From contig NZ_PPEG02000016.1 in NCBI RefSeq assembly GCF_002899945.2, positions 1-40,688 of the forward strand: a DNA stretch of 40,688 bases. The letters are read 5' to 3'. A program made the position numbers and the translations under genes. Below are positions 23,568 to 31,706 of the stretch, one piece after another. A model generated the notes under the pieces. It did not search any database. It had not been told where the DNA came from and saw only the letters and a list, made by a program, of their open reading frames with translations. This stretch comes from Chryseobacterium viscerum. Lineage in GTDB: Bacteria > Bacteroidota > Bacteroidia > Flavobacteriales > Weeksellaceae. Each line of letters starts with the position of its first letter. The first letter of the stretch is position 1.

Positions 23568-24089
23568 ATGAAACGATTAATGCTGCTGTACGTACTTTTC
23601 CCTGTATTCCTATTCTCACAGACAACCGGAAAAGTGATCAAAATTTCAGACGGAGATACCATTACTTTACTGCTTAAAGGAAACCAACAAAAAAAGATCA
23701 GACTGGCCGAAGTCGATTGTCCGGAAAGCGGGCAGGCATTTGGGAAAAACGCCAAACAGTTTACTTCTGCTCAGGTATTTGGGAAAACGGTAAGTTTTGT
23801 TGAAACCACTACAGACCGTTATGGAAGGTCTATTGCGAAGGTGTATTATGACAATGGAAAATACCTTTCCAAAGAGCTTATCAAAGCTGGATTGGGATGG
23901 TGGTATTTCTCTTATTCTAAAGATACTTCTTTGGGGAAGCTTCAGGAAAATGCACAGTATAGAAAAGCCGGTCTTTGGCAGGATGCTAATGCTGTAGCTC
24001 CTTGGGAATACAGAAAAATGAAGCGTGAGCTTAGAAAACAAAAATACGAAGCATCCAAAAACGAAACAAAAGTAAAAGGTGCCGCTTAA
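23568..24089 (+). CDS. Secreted thermonuclease-like protein (SNase fold)
   Basis: The protein has 173 residues. Sec signal MKRLMLLYVLFPVFLFSQ, then an SNase OB-fold. Motifs: D28-G-D-T31, R45-L-A-E-V-D50-C-P-E53, DRYGRS near 84-89 and GLWQ near 137. By comparison with staphylococcal nuclease, R45, E53 and the DRYGR arginine are the catalytic residues, and D28 and D50 are calcium ligands. The family cleaves DNA and RNA, probably in the periplasm or outside the cell for nutrient scavenging. The basic C-terminal tail (KMKRELRKQKYEASKNE) may help bind nucleic acid. It is flanked by a terminator upstream and a convergent operon downstream. Confidence 0.9.
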   Translation: MKRLMLLYVLFPVFLFSQTTGKVIKISDGDTITLLLKGNQQKKIRLAEVDCPESGQAFGKNAKQFTSAQVFGKTVSFVETTTDRYGRSIAKVYYDNGKYLSKELIKAGLGWWYFSYSKDTSLGKLQENAQYRKAGLWQDANAVAPWEYRKMKRELRKQKYEASKNETKVKGAA

Positions 24090-24182
24090 ATATTCGGGTT
24101 AGGAAGCTTTAAAATGGGAGTTAATTGACATCAATTTCATTGGCCTAATACTTCCATCCTCCAGCTCCCATCTTCTATCCTT

Positions 24183-24965
24183 TTATCCCCCTTTCTTCCT
24201 TATAAAAAGATAAAAACTAGTGACCATGAATATAAATAGGGCGGCTATGTTAACATAATCCATTCTTTCAAAAGCAATATTTTCGTTCAGAAAATTCTCC
24301 ATTGATCTGTACCCTCCGATATAAATCAAAAAATCGGCGGATTCTTTCTCATGAATAATCGTAGTAAAGAGCAGCATGAATACTCCAAATCCGATAGGAT
24401 AAATAAAGTTTTTGAAAAGAAGACTTAACGTAAGCTGAACCATTGAGATCGCAGAAAGGGTAGTGAAAAATTTCAGGAAAACATAAAATAGTACTTCCCT
24501 GAAGTCATAATTCTGAAAGCCAAGTTGTGGAAAAGCGATACCTAAAAGATATCCGCTTAGAAGTAAAGCGAGATAAGATAAAAGGACAGAGAAAAAAACA
24601 GTTAGCTGTATGAATACTGCTTTTGAAAAAAATATTTTCGTCTTGGAGACGGGAAGGGTAAAAAGAATTTTATAATTATTATTTCGGTATTCCACATCAC
24701 AGCAGGCATGTACAAAAAGGGCAACCAAAATAGGAAATAGCAGATAAAAGAACATAAAAACAGTTCTTCCCAATGTCGATTTCCATGGATTGACGGTTCC
24801 TTCTGCGGTTTCAACCCCTGAGCGGATGACATCATACGAAATATAGAAAGCAACAGCAAAGATGATGAGAACAGGAATAAGTAATATTCCGAAAATCTCT
24901 TTGTTTTTGGAAAGTTTATATTGCTCGGACGAAAAAGCTTTTAAAAAAGTATTGGTATTAGTCAT
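24183..24965 (-). CDS. ABC-2 type transporter permease
   Basis: The protein has 260 residues with six predicted membrane helices (about 24-47, 69-92, 112-140, 153-178, 190-208, 234-254). It resembles the BcrB/LanE-type permeases that pair with BcrA-like ATPases in peptide or antibiotic resistance and in lantibiotic immunity. Its start overlaps the ATPase stop by 8 bp, so the two are translationally coupled. The exported substrate is unknown. It is the last gene of a three-gene operon. Confidence 0.82.
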   Translation of the reverse strand: MTNTNTFLKAFSSEQYKLSKNKEIFGILLIPVLIIFAVAFYISYDVIRSGVETAEGTVNPWKSTLGRTVFMFFYLLFPILVALFVHACCDVEYRNNNYKILFTLPVSKTKIFFSKAVFIQLTVFFSVLLSYLALLLSGYLLGIAFPQLGFQNYDFREVLFYVFLKFFTTLSAISMVQLTLSLLFKNFIYPIGFGVFMLLFTTIIHEKESADFLIYIGGYRSMENFLNENIAFERMDYVNIAALFIFMVTSFYLFIRKKGG

Positions 24966-25860
24966 TTTTTTTAGAAATTAAATTAATGAAGATCTGCTCA
25001 AGATTGGTGCTTTGAGATTCTATATCATAGACCTCAATGTTGTTTTGAATCAGATTTGAGAGGAGTCCATTGAATTCTTTGTCATCGTTGATCTTTACAG
25101 AGATTTTGTTCGGACTGTTTAGAGCTGCAGAAAAAGATTCATGGAGAAGAGATAAAGCTTTTTCGGTATCATTCACTTTCAGAACAACCTCTTTCTCAAC
25201 CTGGCTTAGAAGTTCATTCTTTGTCCCCTGAAAAACCATTTCTCCACCTTCAATAATTCCGATATGGGTAGCTGTTTTTTCAAGTTCACTCAAAATATGA
25301 CTCGAAAGAAAAATGGTTTTTCCCTCTTCATTCAGATGCTGGAAAAGTTTTCTCATTTCAAAAATTCCCTGTGGATCAAGCCCGTTGAGAGGCTCATCCA
25401 GAATCAAAAGTTTCGGATCATGAAAGATGGCCATGGCAATTCCCAAGCGCTGCTTCATCCCCATCGACAGGGCGCTTGCCTTCTTTTTCTTTTCGTTATG
25501 CAGATCTACCAGTTCCAGCACCTCATCGATTCTTTTGTTTCCTTTTCCATAGATAATATCCAGATATTTCAGATTTTCAAAAACAGTAAGTTTGGTATAG
25601 AAGCAGGGGGATTCAATCAAATTTCCTGTATTGGCAAGAATCTCTGTCCGGTTTTGTTTTAAACTTTTATTCTGAATAAAAATAGAATCTCCCCTGGATT
25701 CCAAAAGTCCTAAAAGAAGTTTGATAGTCGTAGATTTTCCAGCTCCATTTCTCCCCAGATACCCGTAGATACTGCCTTCAGGAATATTGAGATTGATATT
25801 GTTCAGAATGGTTTTAGAACCTATCATATAGCTGAGATCCTTAGTTGTAATGCTTTCCAT
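24958..25860 (-). CDS. ABC transporter ATP-binding protein (BcrA-like)
   Basis: The protein has 300 residues. Walker A is GRNGAGKSTT (about 37-46), the signature is ALSMGMKQR, a variant of LSGGQ usual in the BcrA/drug-resistance group, and Walker B is LLILDEPLNGLDP (about 151-163). A C-terminal extension (about 215-300), found in self-protection ABC ATPases, follows. It powers export through the neighbouring permease at the cytoplasmic membrane. Its start codon overlaps the stop of the upstream erythromycin-esterase-like gene by one base. Confidence 0.88.
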   Translation of the reverse strand: MESITTKDLSYMIGSKTILNNINLNIPEGSIYGYLGRNGAGKSTTIKLLLGLLESRGDSIFIQNKSLKQNRTEILANTGNLIESPCFYTKLTVFENLKYLDIIYGKGNKRIDEVLELVDLHNEKKKKASALSMGMKQRLGIAMAIFHDPKLLILDEPLNGLDPQGIFEMRKLFQHLNEEGKTIFLSSHILSELEKTATHIGIIEGGEMVFQGTKNELLSQVEKEVVLKVNDTEKALSLLHESFSAALNSPNKISVKINDDKEFNGLLSNLIQNNIEVYDIESQSTNLEQIFINLISKKND

Positions 25861-27134
25861 TATTGGGTGGGTGTTAAAAAAGTATTGGTATCGATGTAAA
25901 ATATTCCGTCAAAAAAATGGCTCCAGACTTTTTTCTGGTCTGTTCCCTGATTAATGGTGGATACAAATTCCTTTTTTAAGACAGAATTTTCCGGAATAGT
26001 TCTTAAGTTGATAAAAAAGTAAGGGGTTTTCATGGCGTGAAATGTATTTTCAATCGCCAGTTTTCCAGGTTTATCAGTGAGATTTTTCGTGGTGTTCAAT
26101 TTGGCATAAGATGAAAAATCAATCATGTAGGAGGCGTTTCCATATTTACTTTTGATATAGGCTCCCAACGGCAGATAACCTTTGTTGTATCTGTTGGCAA
26201 AAGTGTGAATATTAGCGCTCCATACAATTATCTTTTTGCCCTGATAAACGGAATCAATCTGGTGAATAAGATTTTTAGCCATCAAAGAATCTCTGAACTG
26301 CATACTCTGCATAGATCCGGCTTTATATTTCCATTTTTTATCAAAGTTATTCCTCATGTCGTACAGGTACCGGGCATAGATGTCATTCTCAGGATTTTTT
26401 TTCAGCTTTAAAACTGCCTGTTCAAGCTTGCTGATTTCCGTAAGAAATTCTTTTTTTTGGTTTCCTGTCAAAGTTCTCTTAACAAAACCATCGTACATAA
26501 AATAATTAAGCTTATCAATATATTGAGTCAGGATTGGAAAGCGTTTGAGATCAATATCATTTTTATGTAAAAAATCTTTCAACAGTTTACCACGTCGCTC
26601 ATACATAATATCTCCTGAAAACTGAATGTCAAATCCGCCCAGTTCTATTGGGTTTGCTAAGGTTTTCGTTTTTTGATAATAACTGATCAGGGGTTGGGTT
26701 TCCTTATTGTTCCACCAGAATTCGAAAAGACCAAGTCCGCCTATAGAATCTGCAGGAACTTTCATATTGTGGTTTTTCATTTCCTCATTCATGATCCAAG
26801 AGTCATATTGCCCGGCTTCGTAGAGTACAACGTGATATCCCAGATTCTCATGAAGGTATTTTATCAGCCTGCTTTTGGCCTGCATGGTAGCACCATCATC
26901 ATGAACGTTTTCTCCAAGCATCACAATTCTGTTGCCCTTAAGTACAGAATCCAGAATCTTCAGGTCGCTGTCATCCGGGTATTCCATAGAAATACTGTTG
27001 ATGGTATGTTTATACTGCCGGACATCCTTCAGAAGTTCCTGTTTTTCTTTTTCGGGTATTTCTTTGAAAACAATGGTATTCAGAATTAAAATTGCAGCAA
27101 TAGAAATTATAAAAATGTAAAATATTTTTTTCAT
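25860..27134 (-). CDS. Erythromycin esterase-like (EreA/ChaN fold) membrane-anchored protein
   Basis: The protein has 424 residues. An N-terminal hydrophobic helix (MKKIFYIFIISIAAILILN) acts as anchor or signal. The domain follows the Ere family: MLGENVHDDGATMQAKS (GE--H motif, about 90-106), VVLYEAG, an FDIQFSG segment, and RDSLMAKNLI followed by VWSANIHTFAN near the C-terminus. Known relatives hydrolyse macrolide lactones through a His/Glu-based centre; many others are uncharacterised. The operon with a BcrAB-like exporter hints at detoxification or defence against a cyclic compound. The native substrate is unknown and the extracytoplasmic location differs from classic EreA/B. Confidence 0.72.
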   Translation of the reverse strand: MKKIFYIFIISIAAILILNTIVFKEIPEKEKQELLKDVRQYKHTINSISMEYPDDSDLKILDSVLKGNRIVMLGENVHDDGATMQAKSRLIKYLHENLGYHVVLYEAGQYDSWIMNEEMKNHNMKVPADSIGGLGLFEFWWNNKETQPLISYYQKTKTLANPIELGGFDIQFSGDIMYERRGKLLKDFLHKNDIDLKRFPILTQYIDKLNYFMYDGFVKRTLTGNQKKEFLTEISKLEQAVLKLKKNPENDIYARYLYDMRNNFDKKWKYKAGSMQSMQFRDSLMAKNLIHQIDSVYQGKKIIVWSANIHTFANRYNKGYLPLGAYIKSKYGNASYMIDFSSYAKLNTTKNLTDKPGKLAIENTFHAMKTPYFFINLRTIPENSVLKKEFVSTINQGTDQKKVWSHFFDGIFYIDTNTFLTPTQ

Positions 27135-27139
27135 CCATT

Positions 27140-27147
27140 CAAAATTA
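27140..27147 (-). promoter_or_regulatory. -7 box of the esterase-like/ABC operon
   Basis: TAATTTTG on the minus strand matches TAnnTTTG and ends 6 bp before ATG 27134, again implying a near-leaderless transcript. No clear -33 TTG at the usual spacing. Confidence 0.45.
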
Positions 27148-27413
27148 CACAGTTATTGAATATCTATTTACTATTTTGTTTGGTTTTAAATATAATAGTA
27201 AATATTTGTTTTTCATGAAAACTATTTACTGTTAGGTCGAAAATAATGCCATTAGTAAAATGGTGTCATTTCGTCACTTTTGTCCTGATGTTGGGATATA
27301 TTCTGATCTTCTATTGCATGAAAAATGAAAGTTGTCTCAAAAAAATAAGACAGACAGATTGATAACTCTTATAAAAGAAAGAATAGGGAAGTGCTATTTA
27401 TGAAAAAAGAAAA

Positions 27414-27438
27414 AACCTCACAGCAAAGTTGTGAGGTT
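27414..27438 (-). terminator. Intrinsic terminator downstream of the e(P4)-type phosphatase gene
   Basis: AACCTCACA (27414-27422) and TGTGAGGTT (27430-27438) form a perfect 9-bp stem with a 7-nt loop. It is flanked by A-rich DNA on one side and T-rich DNA on the other, so it can work both ways. It lies 67 bp beyond the minus-strand phosphatase stop. Confidence 0.8.
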
Positions 27439-27504
27439 TTTAAGTTTAATCGAACTGCCCAGTTCTTTGTTATAAGAACTTAATAGGAGATCGAAAAGTA
27501 TTTT

Positions 27505-28329
27505 TTAAGGATTAGATTTCACAGCATCGTACATCATTGAATCTTTTTGCTGATCGGTGTAATCGTATTTGTAATTATAAAATGAAGATTCCCAGTCTCC
27601 GTAACCTACATTGGGAATGATAATGAATTTTTTACCGAAATCATCTGCTGAATTTTTCACAGCAGCAGATCGTTCCGTCTCCGATTTTTTGTCAAATATA
27701 GCTGAGAAGTCGGCAAGATTATCTCCTAACAGTAAAACAATATTGTAATTTTTAGCAATATCCTTTCTTCTGTTTTCCTTACTGCTTTCTTTTGATCTAA
27801 GGATAAGGTTGGTATCGTTTTGAAGGGGAAAATTGTATTGTTTTAAGTTCTTCAGGGTTCCTTCACGTTCCTGTTCAATACGATTGGTCACATAAAAAAC
27901 CTGAATTCCCTTGCTTGCAGCATACTGATAGAATTCCTGAGAACCGGTAAGGGGCTTGGCAATCCCTTTTGCTGTCCATTCTTCCCATGTTTTCTGATCG
28001 TAATTCTTTCCCATCTTTGAACGTTCAACAGCGTAATAAGAATTATCTAAAAAAGTCTCATCAATATCTGAAACGATTGCTAAAGGTTTCTCTGATTTTT
28101 GAGCTAGAGCTTCATCCAGACGAAGTTTTGCAATGTTGTATGCCTGAAGACACAAGGCTTCATATTCTGCTGCTCTTTGCTGATAAAATGCAGCATATAT
28201 TTTTCCGTCACGTCCAAGGTTTTGATAGGGCGTGCTTTGGATGGAAGCTGTTGAAACTGGAGCTGTTGACGTACACGATAGTATCGAGATAAAGAAACAG
28301 CTTGCGATAATGAGATTAAAATTTTTCAT
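27505..28329 (-). CDS. 5'-nucleotidase, lipoprotein e(P4) family (acid phosphatase)
   Basis: The protein has 274 residues. Lipoprotein signal with lipobox SILSC and lipidated Cys19. HAD-type catalytic motif S-D88-I-D90-E-T92 with Asp88 the likely nucleophile; downstream VFYVTNR and LLLGDNLADF provide HAD motifs II and IV. The family dephosphorylates nucleoside monophosphates, NMN or NADP-derived nucleotides at the outer membrane, enabling uptake of the nucleoside. Length is typical. It is monocistronic, between a promoter box at 28349-28356 and the terminator at 27414-27438. Confidence 0.9.
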   Translation of the reverse strand: MKNFNLIIASCFFISILSCTSTAPVSTASIQSTPYQNLGRDGKIYAAFYQQRAAEYEALCLQAYNIAKLRLDEALAQKSEKPLAIVSDIDETFLDNSYYAVERSKMGKNYDQKTWEEWTAKGIAKPLTGSQEFYQYAASKGIQVFYVTNRIEQEREGTLKNLKQYNFPLQNDTNLILRSKESSKENRRKDIAKNYNIVLLLGDNLADFSAIFDKKSETERSAAVKNSADDFGKKFIIIPNVGYGDWESSFYNYKYDYTDQQKDSMMYDAVKSNP

Positions 28330-28348
28330 TGAATTTGAATAGGAAAAG

Positions 28349-28356
28349 CAAAATTA
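28349..28356 (-). promoter_or_regulatory. -7 box of phosphatase gene
   Basis: TAATTTTG on the minus strand, 19 bp before ATG 28329, matches TAnnTTTG. The upstream element is not clear. Confidence 0.45.
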
Positions 28357-28397
28357 TAACAATTTGATTTTTATTACAACTATTTGTAGAAGTAAAA

Positions 28398-28430
28398 AGG
28401 AGACCGGTCATAAGAATATGCCGACCTCCT
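28398..28430 (-). terminator. Terminator of the valine/methylcitrate operon
   Basis: Outer stem AGGAG/CTCCT, an AC/AC internal loop and inner CGG/CCG, followed on the minus strand by TTTTTAC. It begins 5 bp after the stop of the last operon gene at 28436. Confidence 0.65.
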
Positions 28431-28435
28431 AAAAA

Positions 28436-29404
28436 TCAAATATATCTTTTAAAATTTTGTCTTTCTACTTTAAATCTTTCTTTCCCCCATTTTGCCAAGA
28501 CTTTCTGTAATACTTCTAAGCCATGGTTGACTTCCAAATAATGATGTAATGAAAGTAAAAGAGCATTCAATTTCTCAACAGGAATTTTTTTGCGGTTCTT
28601 ACTTTCAAATAGATGTTGTGCTCCTCTTCTGGATAAGATAAAATCATTCAGATAGGGCTGGTCAGGTTGAATAGGAAATATAGAAAGAATGCCTAACAGA
28701 CTTAAATATTTAAACTTAACAAGCTTATTAAAACTGGTTTTAGCATCCATTGATCTATACAGCTCCTTAAATATTTTAGTAGGAATGATTTCTGCTTGAT
28801 TGGATAGGAGGGTATGATGATTTCCAAATTCCTGTATCCAAAGAATATATTCCTGTATATCCCGGCATATGACAATTGCTTTGGAGTCGCTCAGCTCAGA
28901 ATATTTGTGATGCTCACCCAGTCCTGCATTCTCTTTTATGGCAGGGATATTTTCCAGAAACCATTCCTGAAAAACCTCATAATGAGTACTTATATTTTCC
29001 CATTTCCAGACCTCATTATTGCCAGTGTTGAAATACATCTTTCTAAGCAGATTCCATTCATAATTGGGATGTTTTCCAATATAGGAGTATAAAAAAAGCA
29101 GCCAGCATGCATCATCTGTTTCGCCATTCTGAAAATACTGAACTGCTAATTGTAACGGATCAAATGATGTGCTTCCAGGATCTGAAAATTTTTGATCAAT
29201 AGGATGTTGATTGGTTGTTTCCGATACTTTTTTTATCTCATGGGCCTCAAAGGTCATTAATGATACAAAATATTTCAGCTCTTCTGCATTATTTCCTATA
29301 CTGATCGGGTGTACATTCTGATGGAATGACCTTATTTTTTGTTCTAGTTGTAGTCCAAATTCACCCCATAATACCTTCTCATTCTTTTCCATAATATTTT
29401 TCAC
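28436..29404 (-). CDS. Protein resembling alpha-glutamyl/putrescinyl thymine pyrophosphorylase clade 3
   Basis: The protein has 322 residues, soluble. The pattern GLGEHHKYSELSDSKAIVI, then FNKLVKFKYLSLLGILSI and RRGAQHLFE is what I associate with the clade 3 family of alpha-glutamyl/putrescinyl thymine pyrophosphorylases. That family has a helix-hairpin-helix glycosylase-like fold and is related to phage base-hypermodification enzymes. In cellular genomes its role is unclear and may concern nucleic acids. It overlaps the end of queH by 26 bp and ends the operon just before a terminator. ATG 29404 is used; an in-frame ATG at 29392 is possible. Family call is moderate. Confidence 0.5.
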   Translation of the reverse strand: MKNIMEKNEKVLWGEFGLQLEQKIRSFHQNVHPISIGNNAEELKYFVSLMTFEAHEIKKVSETTNQHPIDQKFSDPGSTSFDPLQLAVQYFQNGETDDACWLLFLYSYIGKHPNYEWNLLRKMYFNTGNNEVWKWENISTHYEVFQEWFLENIPAIKENAGLGEHHKYSELSDSKAIVICRDIQEYILWIQEFGNHHTLLSNQAEIIPTKIFKELYRSMDAKTSFNKLVKFKYLSLLGILSIFPIQPDQPYLNDFILSRRGAQHLFESKNRKKIPVEKLNALLLSLHHYLEVNHGLEVLQKVLAKWGKERFKVERQNFKRYI

Positions 29405-30026
29405 CCAATTTTATTTTCTCTCTTCCATTTTCTAGTCTCCATTTGTTGGTATCCCGTAAAGAATAAGCACAGCCACAATATTCCTGCATGTAGAATTCTT
29501 CTTCTTTACTTATTTCCAGCATTCGTTTTGAGCCGCCTTTTTTCCTCCAGTTATACGTCCAGTATGTAATTCCTTCATAATGGCTGGCTGCCTGTATACC
29601 GGAATCGTTGATTTGTTCCATATTTTTCCATCGGGAAATTCCCAACGAGCTGGAAATGATGTCAAACCCGTTTTCGTAGGCATATAATGCAGTACGTTCA
29701 AAGCGCATATCAAAACACATGGTGCAACGGATTCCTCTCTCAGGTTCCCATTCCATCCCTTTGGCTCTGGCAAACCAATCGTCAACATCGTAATCAGCAT
29801 CAACAAAAGGAATATTATGCTTTTCTGCAAAACGGATATTTTCTTCTTTCCTTAGTTCATATTCTTTCTTTGGATGAATATTGGGATTGTGGAAAAAAAT
29901 AGTAAAGTCAATATCCGAAGCGATTATGGCTTCCATGACTTCTCCCGAACAAGGAGCACAGCAGGAATGCAGAAGAAGCTTTTTACCCCCTTCCGGTAAC
30001 ACTAATTTCTCTCTTTCAAAATTCAT
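29379..30026 (-). CDS. queH: Epoxyqueuosine reductase QueH
   Basis: The protein has 215 residues. It shows the QueH (DUF208) pattern: LLLHSCCAPCSG (about 17-28), FHNPNIHPKKEYELR, GIRCTMCFDMRFERTA, SSSLGISRWK and EYCGCAYSLRD. The cysteines serve the iron-sulfur and metal sites, and the enzyme reduces epoxyqueuosine to queuosine at the wobble base of GUN-anticodon tRNAs, replacing cobalamin-dependent QueG. It lies 8 bp after the enoyl-CoA hydratase gene in a catabolic operon. This is an odd partner, though QueH, like PrpBCD, is a B12-independent alternative to a B12-dependent step. Confidence 0.92.
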   Translation of the reverse strand: MNFEREKLVLPEGGKKLLLHSCCAPCSGEVMEAIIASDIDFTIFFHNPNIHPKKEYELRKEENIRFAEKHNIPFVDADYDVDDWFARAKGMEWEPERGIRCTMCFDMRFERTALYAYENGFDIISSSLGISRWKNMEQINDSGIQAASHYEGITYWTYNWRKKGGSKRMLEISKEEEFYMQEYCGCAYSLRDTNKWRLENGREKIKLGEKYYGKE

Positions 30027-30034
30027 TTTCTTTA

Positions 30035-30817
30035 TTATTCTCCTTTAAAATCAGGACTTCTTTTTTCTATAAATGCTCCAATACCTTCATTGTGGTCTTG
30101 CGTATCAAATAATTCTCCGAATAAAACGGCCTCCTGTTGTAAGCCTTCTGTAATATGTAATTCAATCCCTGTATTCAATGATTGCTTTGCTTTTGCTACA
30201 GCTACAGGACCTCTTGAGGCAATCGTTGCCGCTAGTTTGTGAGCTTCATTCAATAGTTCTTCAGGAGTAATAACACGGTTTACAAATCCAAATTCTCTAC
30301 AAGCTTCTGCTGAATAGAACTCACCGGAAAATACCATTTCCCTTGCTTTGTACAATCCGATGGCTCTTGGCAAGCGCTGGGTTCCCCCAAAACAGGGTAA
30401 TAGCCCAAGGGTTACTTCCGGTAATCCGAACTTAGCTTTTTCGCTTGCCAGAATAATATCACAAGACAATGCCAGTTCACAACCGCCGCCCAATGCAAAA
30501 CCATTTACAGCTGCTATAACAGCGAACGGTAATTCTTCAATGGAATTGAAAGCGGTTTGAGCCATAATCGAGAATTCTGTTGCTTCTTTTGGAGTCATAC
30601 CCTGCATTGCTTTGATATCAGCTCCTGCAACAAAAGCCTTTTCGCCTGATCCGGTAATGATCAAAACACGAATATCTTTGTTCAATTTGATTTGATCGGC
30701 AAATGATTTCAGTTCTTTTAAAACCGTTTCATTCAAAGAATTCAAAGCTTGTGGACGGTTTATGGTTAATGTGCCGATATGTCCTTCCTGCTGATATAGT
30801 AATGTTTCAAAATTCAT
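30035..30817 (-). CDS. Enoyl-CoA hydratase (crotonase family), valine pathway
   Basis: The protein has 260 residues, the usual crotonase length. Oxyanion-hole segments A-G-A-D-I-K and GFALGGGCELALSCD are present, and the two catalytic Glu lie in GGGCE and GLPEVTLGLLPCFGG. It hydrates 2-enoyl-CoA. Given its neighbours the substrate is probably methacrylyl-CoA, giving 3-hydroxyisobutyryl-CoA, the second step after isobutyryl-CoA dehydrogenation. Only 2 bp separate it from mmsB. Confidence 0.9.
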   Translation of the reverse strand: MNFETLLYQQEGHIGTLTINRPQALNSLNETVLKELKSFADQIKLNKDIRVLIITGSGEKAFVAGADIKAMQGMTPKEATEFSIMAQTAFNSIEELPFAVIAAVNGFALGGGCELALSCDIILASEKAKFGLPEVTLGLLPCFGGTQRLPRAIGLYKAREMVFSGEFYSAEACREFGFVNRVITPEELLNEAHKLAATIASRGPVAVAKAKQSLNTGIELHITEGLQQEAVLFGELFDTQDHNEGIGAFIEKRSPDFKGE

Positions 30818-30819
30818 GA

Positions 30820-31704
30820 TTATTGATGTTTGTTTAAGAATTGAATAATGCTCGAAAAATCAGTTGTACCATTTCCGGCTTCACTCCATATTCTATAGAG
30901 GTTTAAAGCAGCATTTCCCAATGGAGTAGAGGTTCTGGTTTCCAGCCCTGCTTCTGCTGCCAATCCTAAATCCTTTGTCATTAAGTCTACTGCAAAACCT
31001 CCCGAATATTCTCTTGAAGCGGGCGCATTTTCCATAACTCCAGGGTATGGATTGTAGACTTCCAGCGACCAGTTTCTGCCAGAGCTCTTCTGCATTATTT
31101 CACTTAATATTTTAGGGTCTAAACCATGACGGACTCCTAAGTTGATGGCTTCAGAGGTTCCAATCATGTGTACAGCCAATAACATATTGTTACAGATTTT
31201 GGCAACCTGTCCCGCTCCAGAATCTCCTGCATGGAAAATATTCTGTCCCATACATTTTAATATCGGTCTTGCTTTTTCATAGTCTTTGGTCTTGCCCCCT
31301 ACAATAAAAGTCAAGGTTCCAGCCTGAGCTCCTGCGGTACCTCCGGAAACGGGTGCATCAATCATTTTACAGCCTTTTGAAGCTGCCAGCTGAGCAACAG
31401 AACGGGCGGTAACAGCATCAATCGTACTGCTGTCAATCAATAAGGTATCGGGTTTCAGCTGGCTGATGAATTCTTCAGAATACAGTTCAGCAACGTGTTT
31501 GCCAGATGGCAGCATAGAGATCACCACATCTGCGTCTTTAGATGCTGCTAAAGCTGAATCGGAGATGCGCCCGCCTGCAGAAACCAATGCTTCTAAAGCA
31601 GAGCTGGAAAGGTCAAATCCAATAACGCTGTGACCATTTTTTACCAGGTTTGCGGCCATTGGGCCACCCATATTTCCTAATCCTATAAATGCTATGTTCG
31701 CCAT
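30820..31704 (-). CDS. mmsB: 3-hydroxyisobutyrate dehydrogenase
   Basis: The protein has 294 residues from ATG 31704 (the frame is open 26 codons further but would overlap the preceding gene). An N-terminal Rossmann motif IGLGNMGGPMAANLVKNGH binds NAD; the substrate-binding segment DAPVSGGTAGAQAGTL and the catalytic-Lys segment GAGQVAKICNN are intact. It oxidises 3-hydroxyisobutyrate to methylmalonate semialdehyde. The start lies 2 bp after the stop of the hydrolase gene, so translation is coupled. Confidence 0.93.
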   Translation of the reverse strand: MANIAFIGLGNMGGPMAANLVKNGHSVIGFDLSSSALEALVSAGGRISDSALAASKDADVVISMLPSGKHVAELYSEEFISQLKPDTLLIDSSTIDAVTARSVAQLAASKGCKMIDAPVSGGTAGAQAGTLTFIVGGKTKDYEKARPILKCMGQNIFHAGDSGAGQVAKICNNMLLAVHMIGTSEAINLGVRHGLDPKILSEIMQKSSGRNWSLEVYNPYPGVMENAPASREYSGGFAVDLMTKDLGLAAEAGLETRTSTPLGNAALNLYRIWSEAGNGTTDFSSIIQFLNKHQ

Positions 31705-31706
31705 AT

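Larger units (their letters stand above)
27135..27504 (-). other. Intergenic region with one promoter box and one terminator
   Basis: 370 bp without a gene. The minus strand carries TAATTTTG at 27147-27140, 6 bp from the esterase-like start. A strong hairpin lies at 27414-27438. A short GTCTC...AGAC repeat near 27336-27352 has the look of an IS end (GTTGTCTCAAAA) but is too short to call. Confidence 0.5.
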
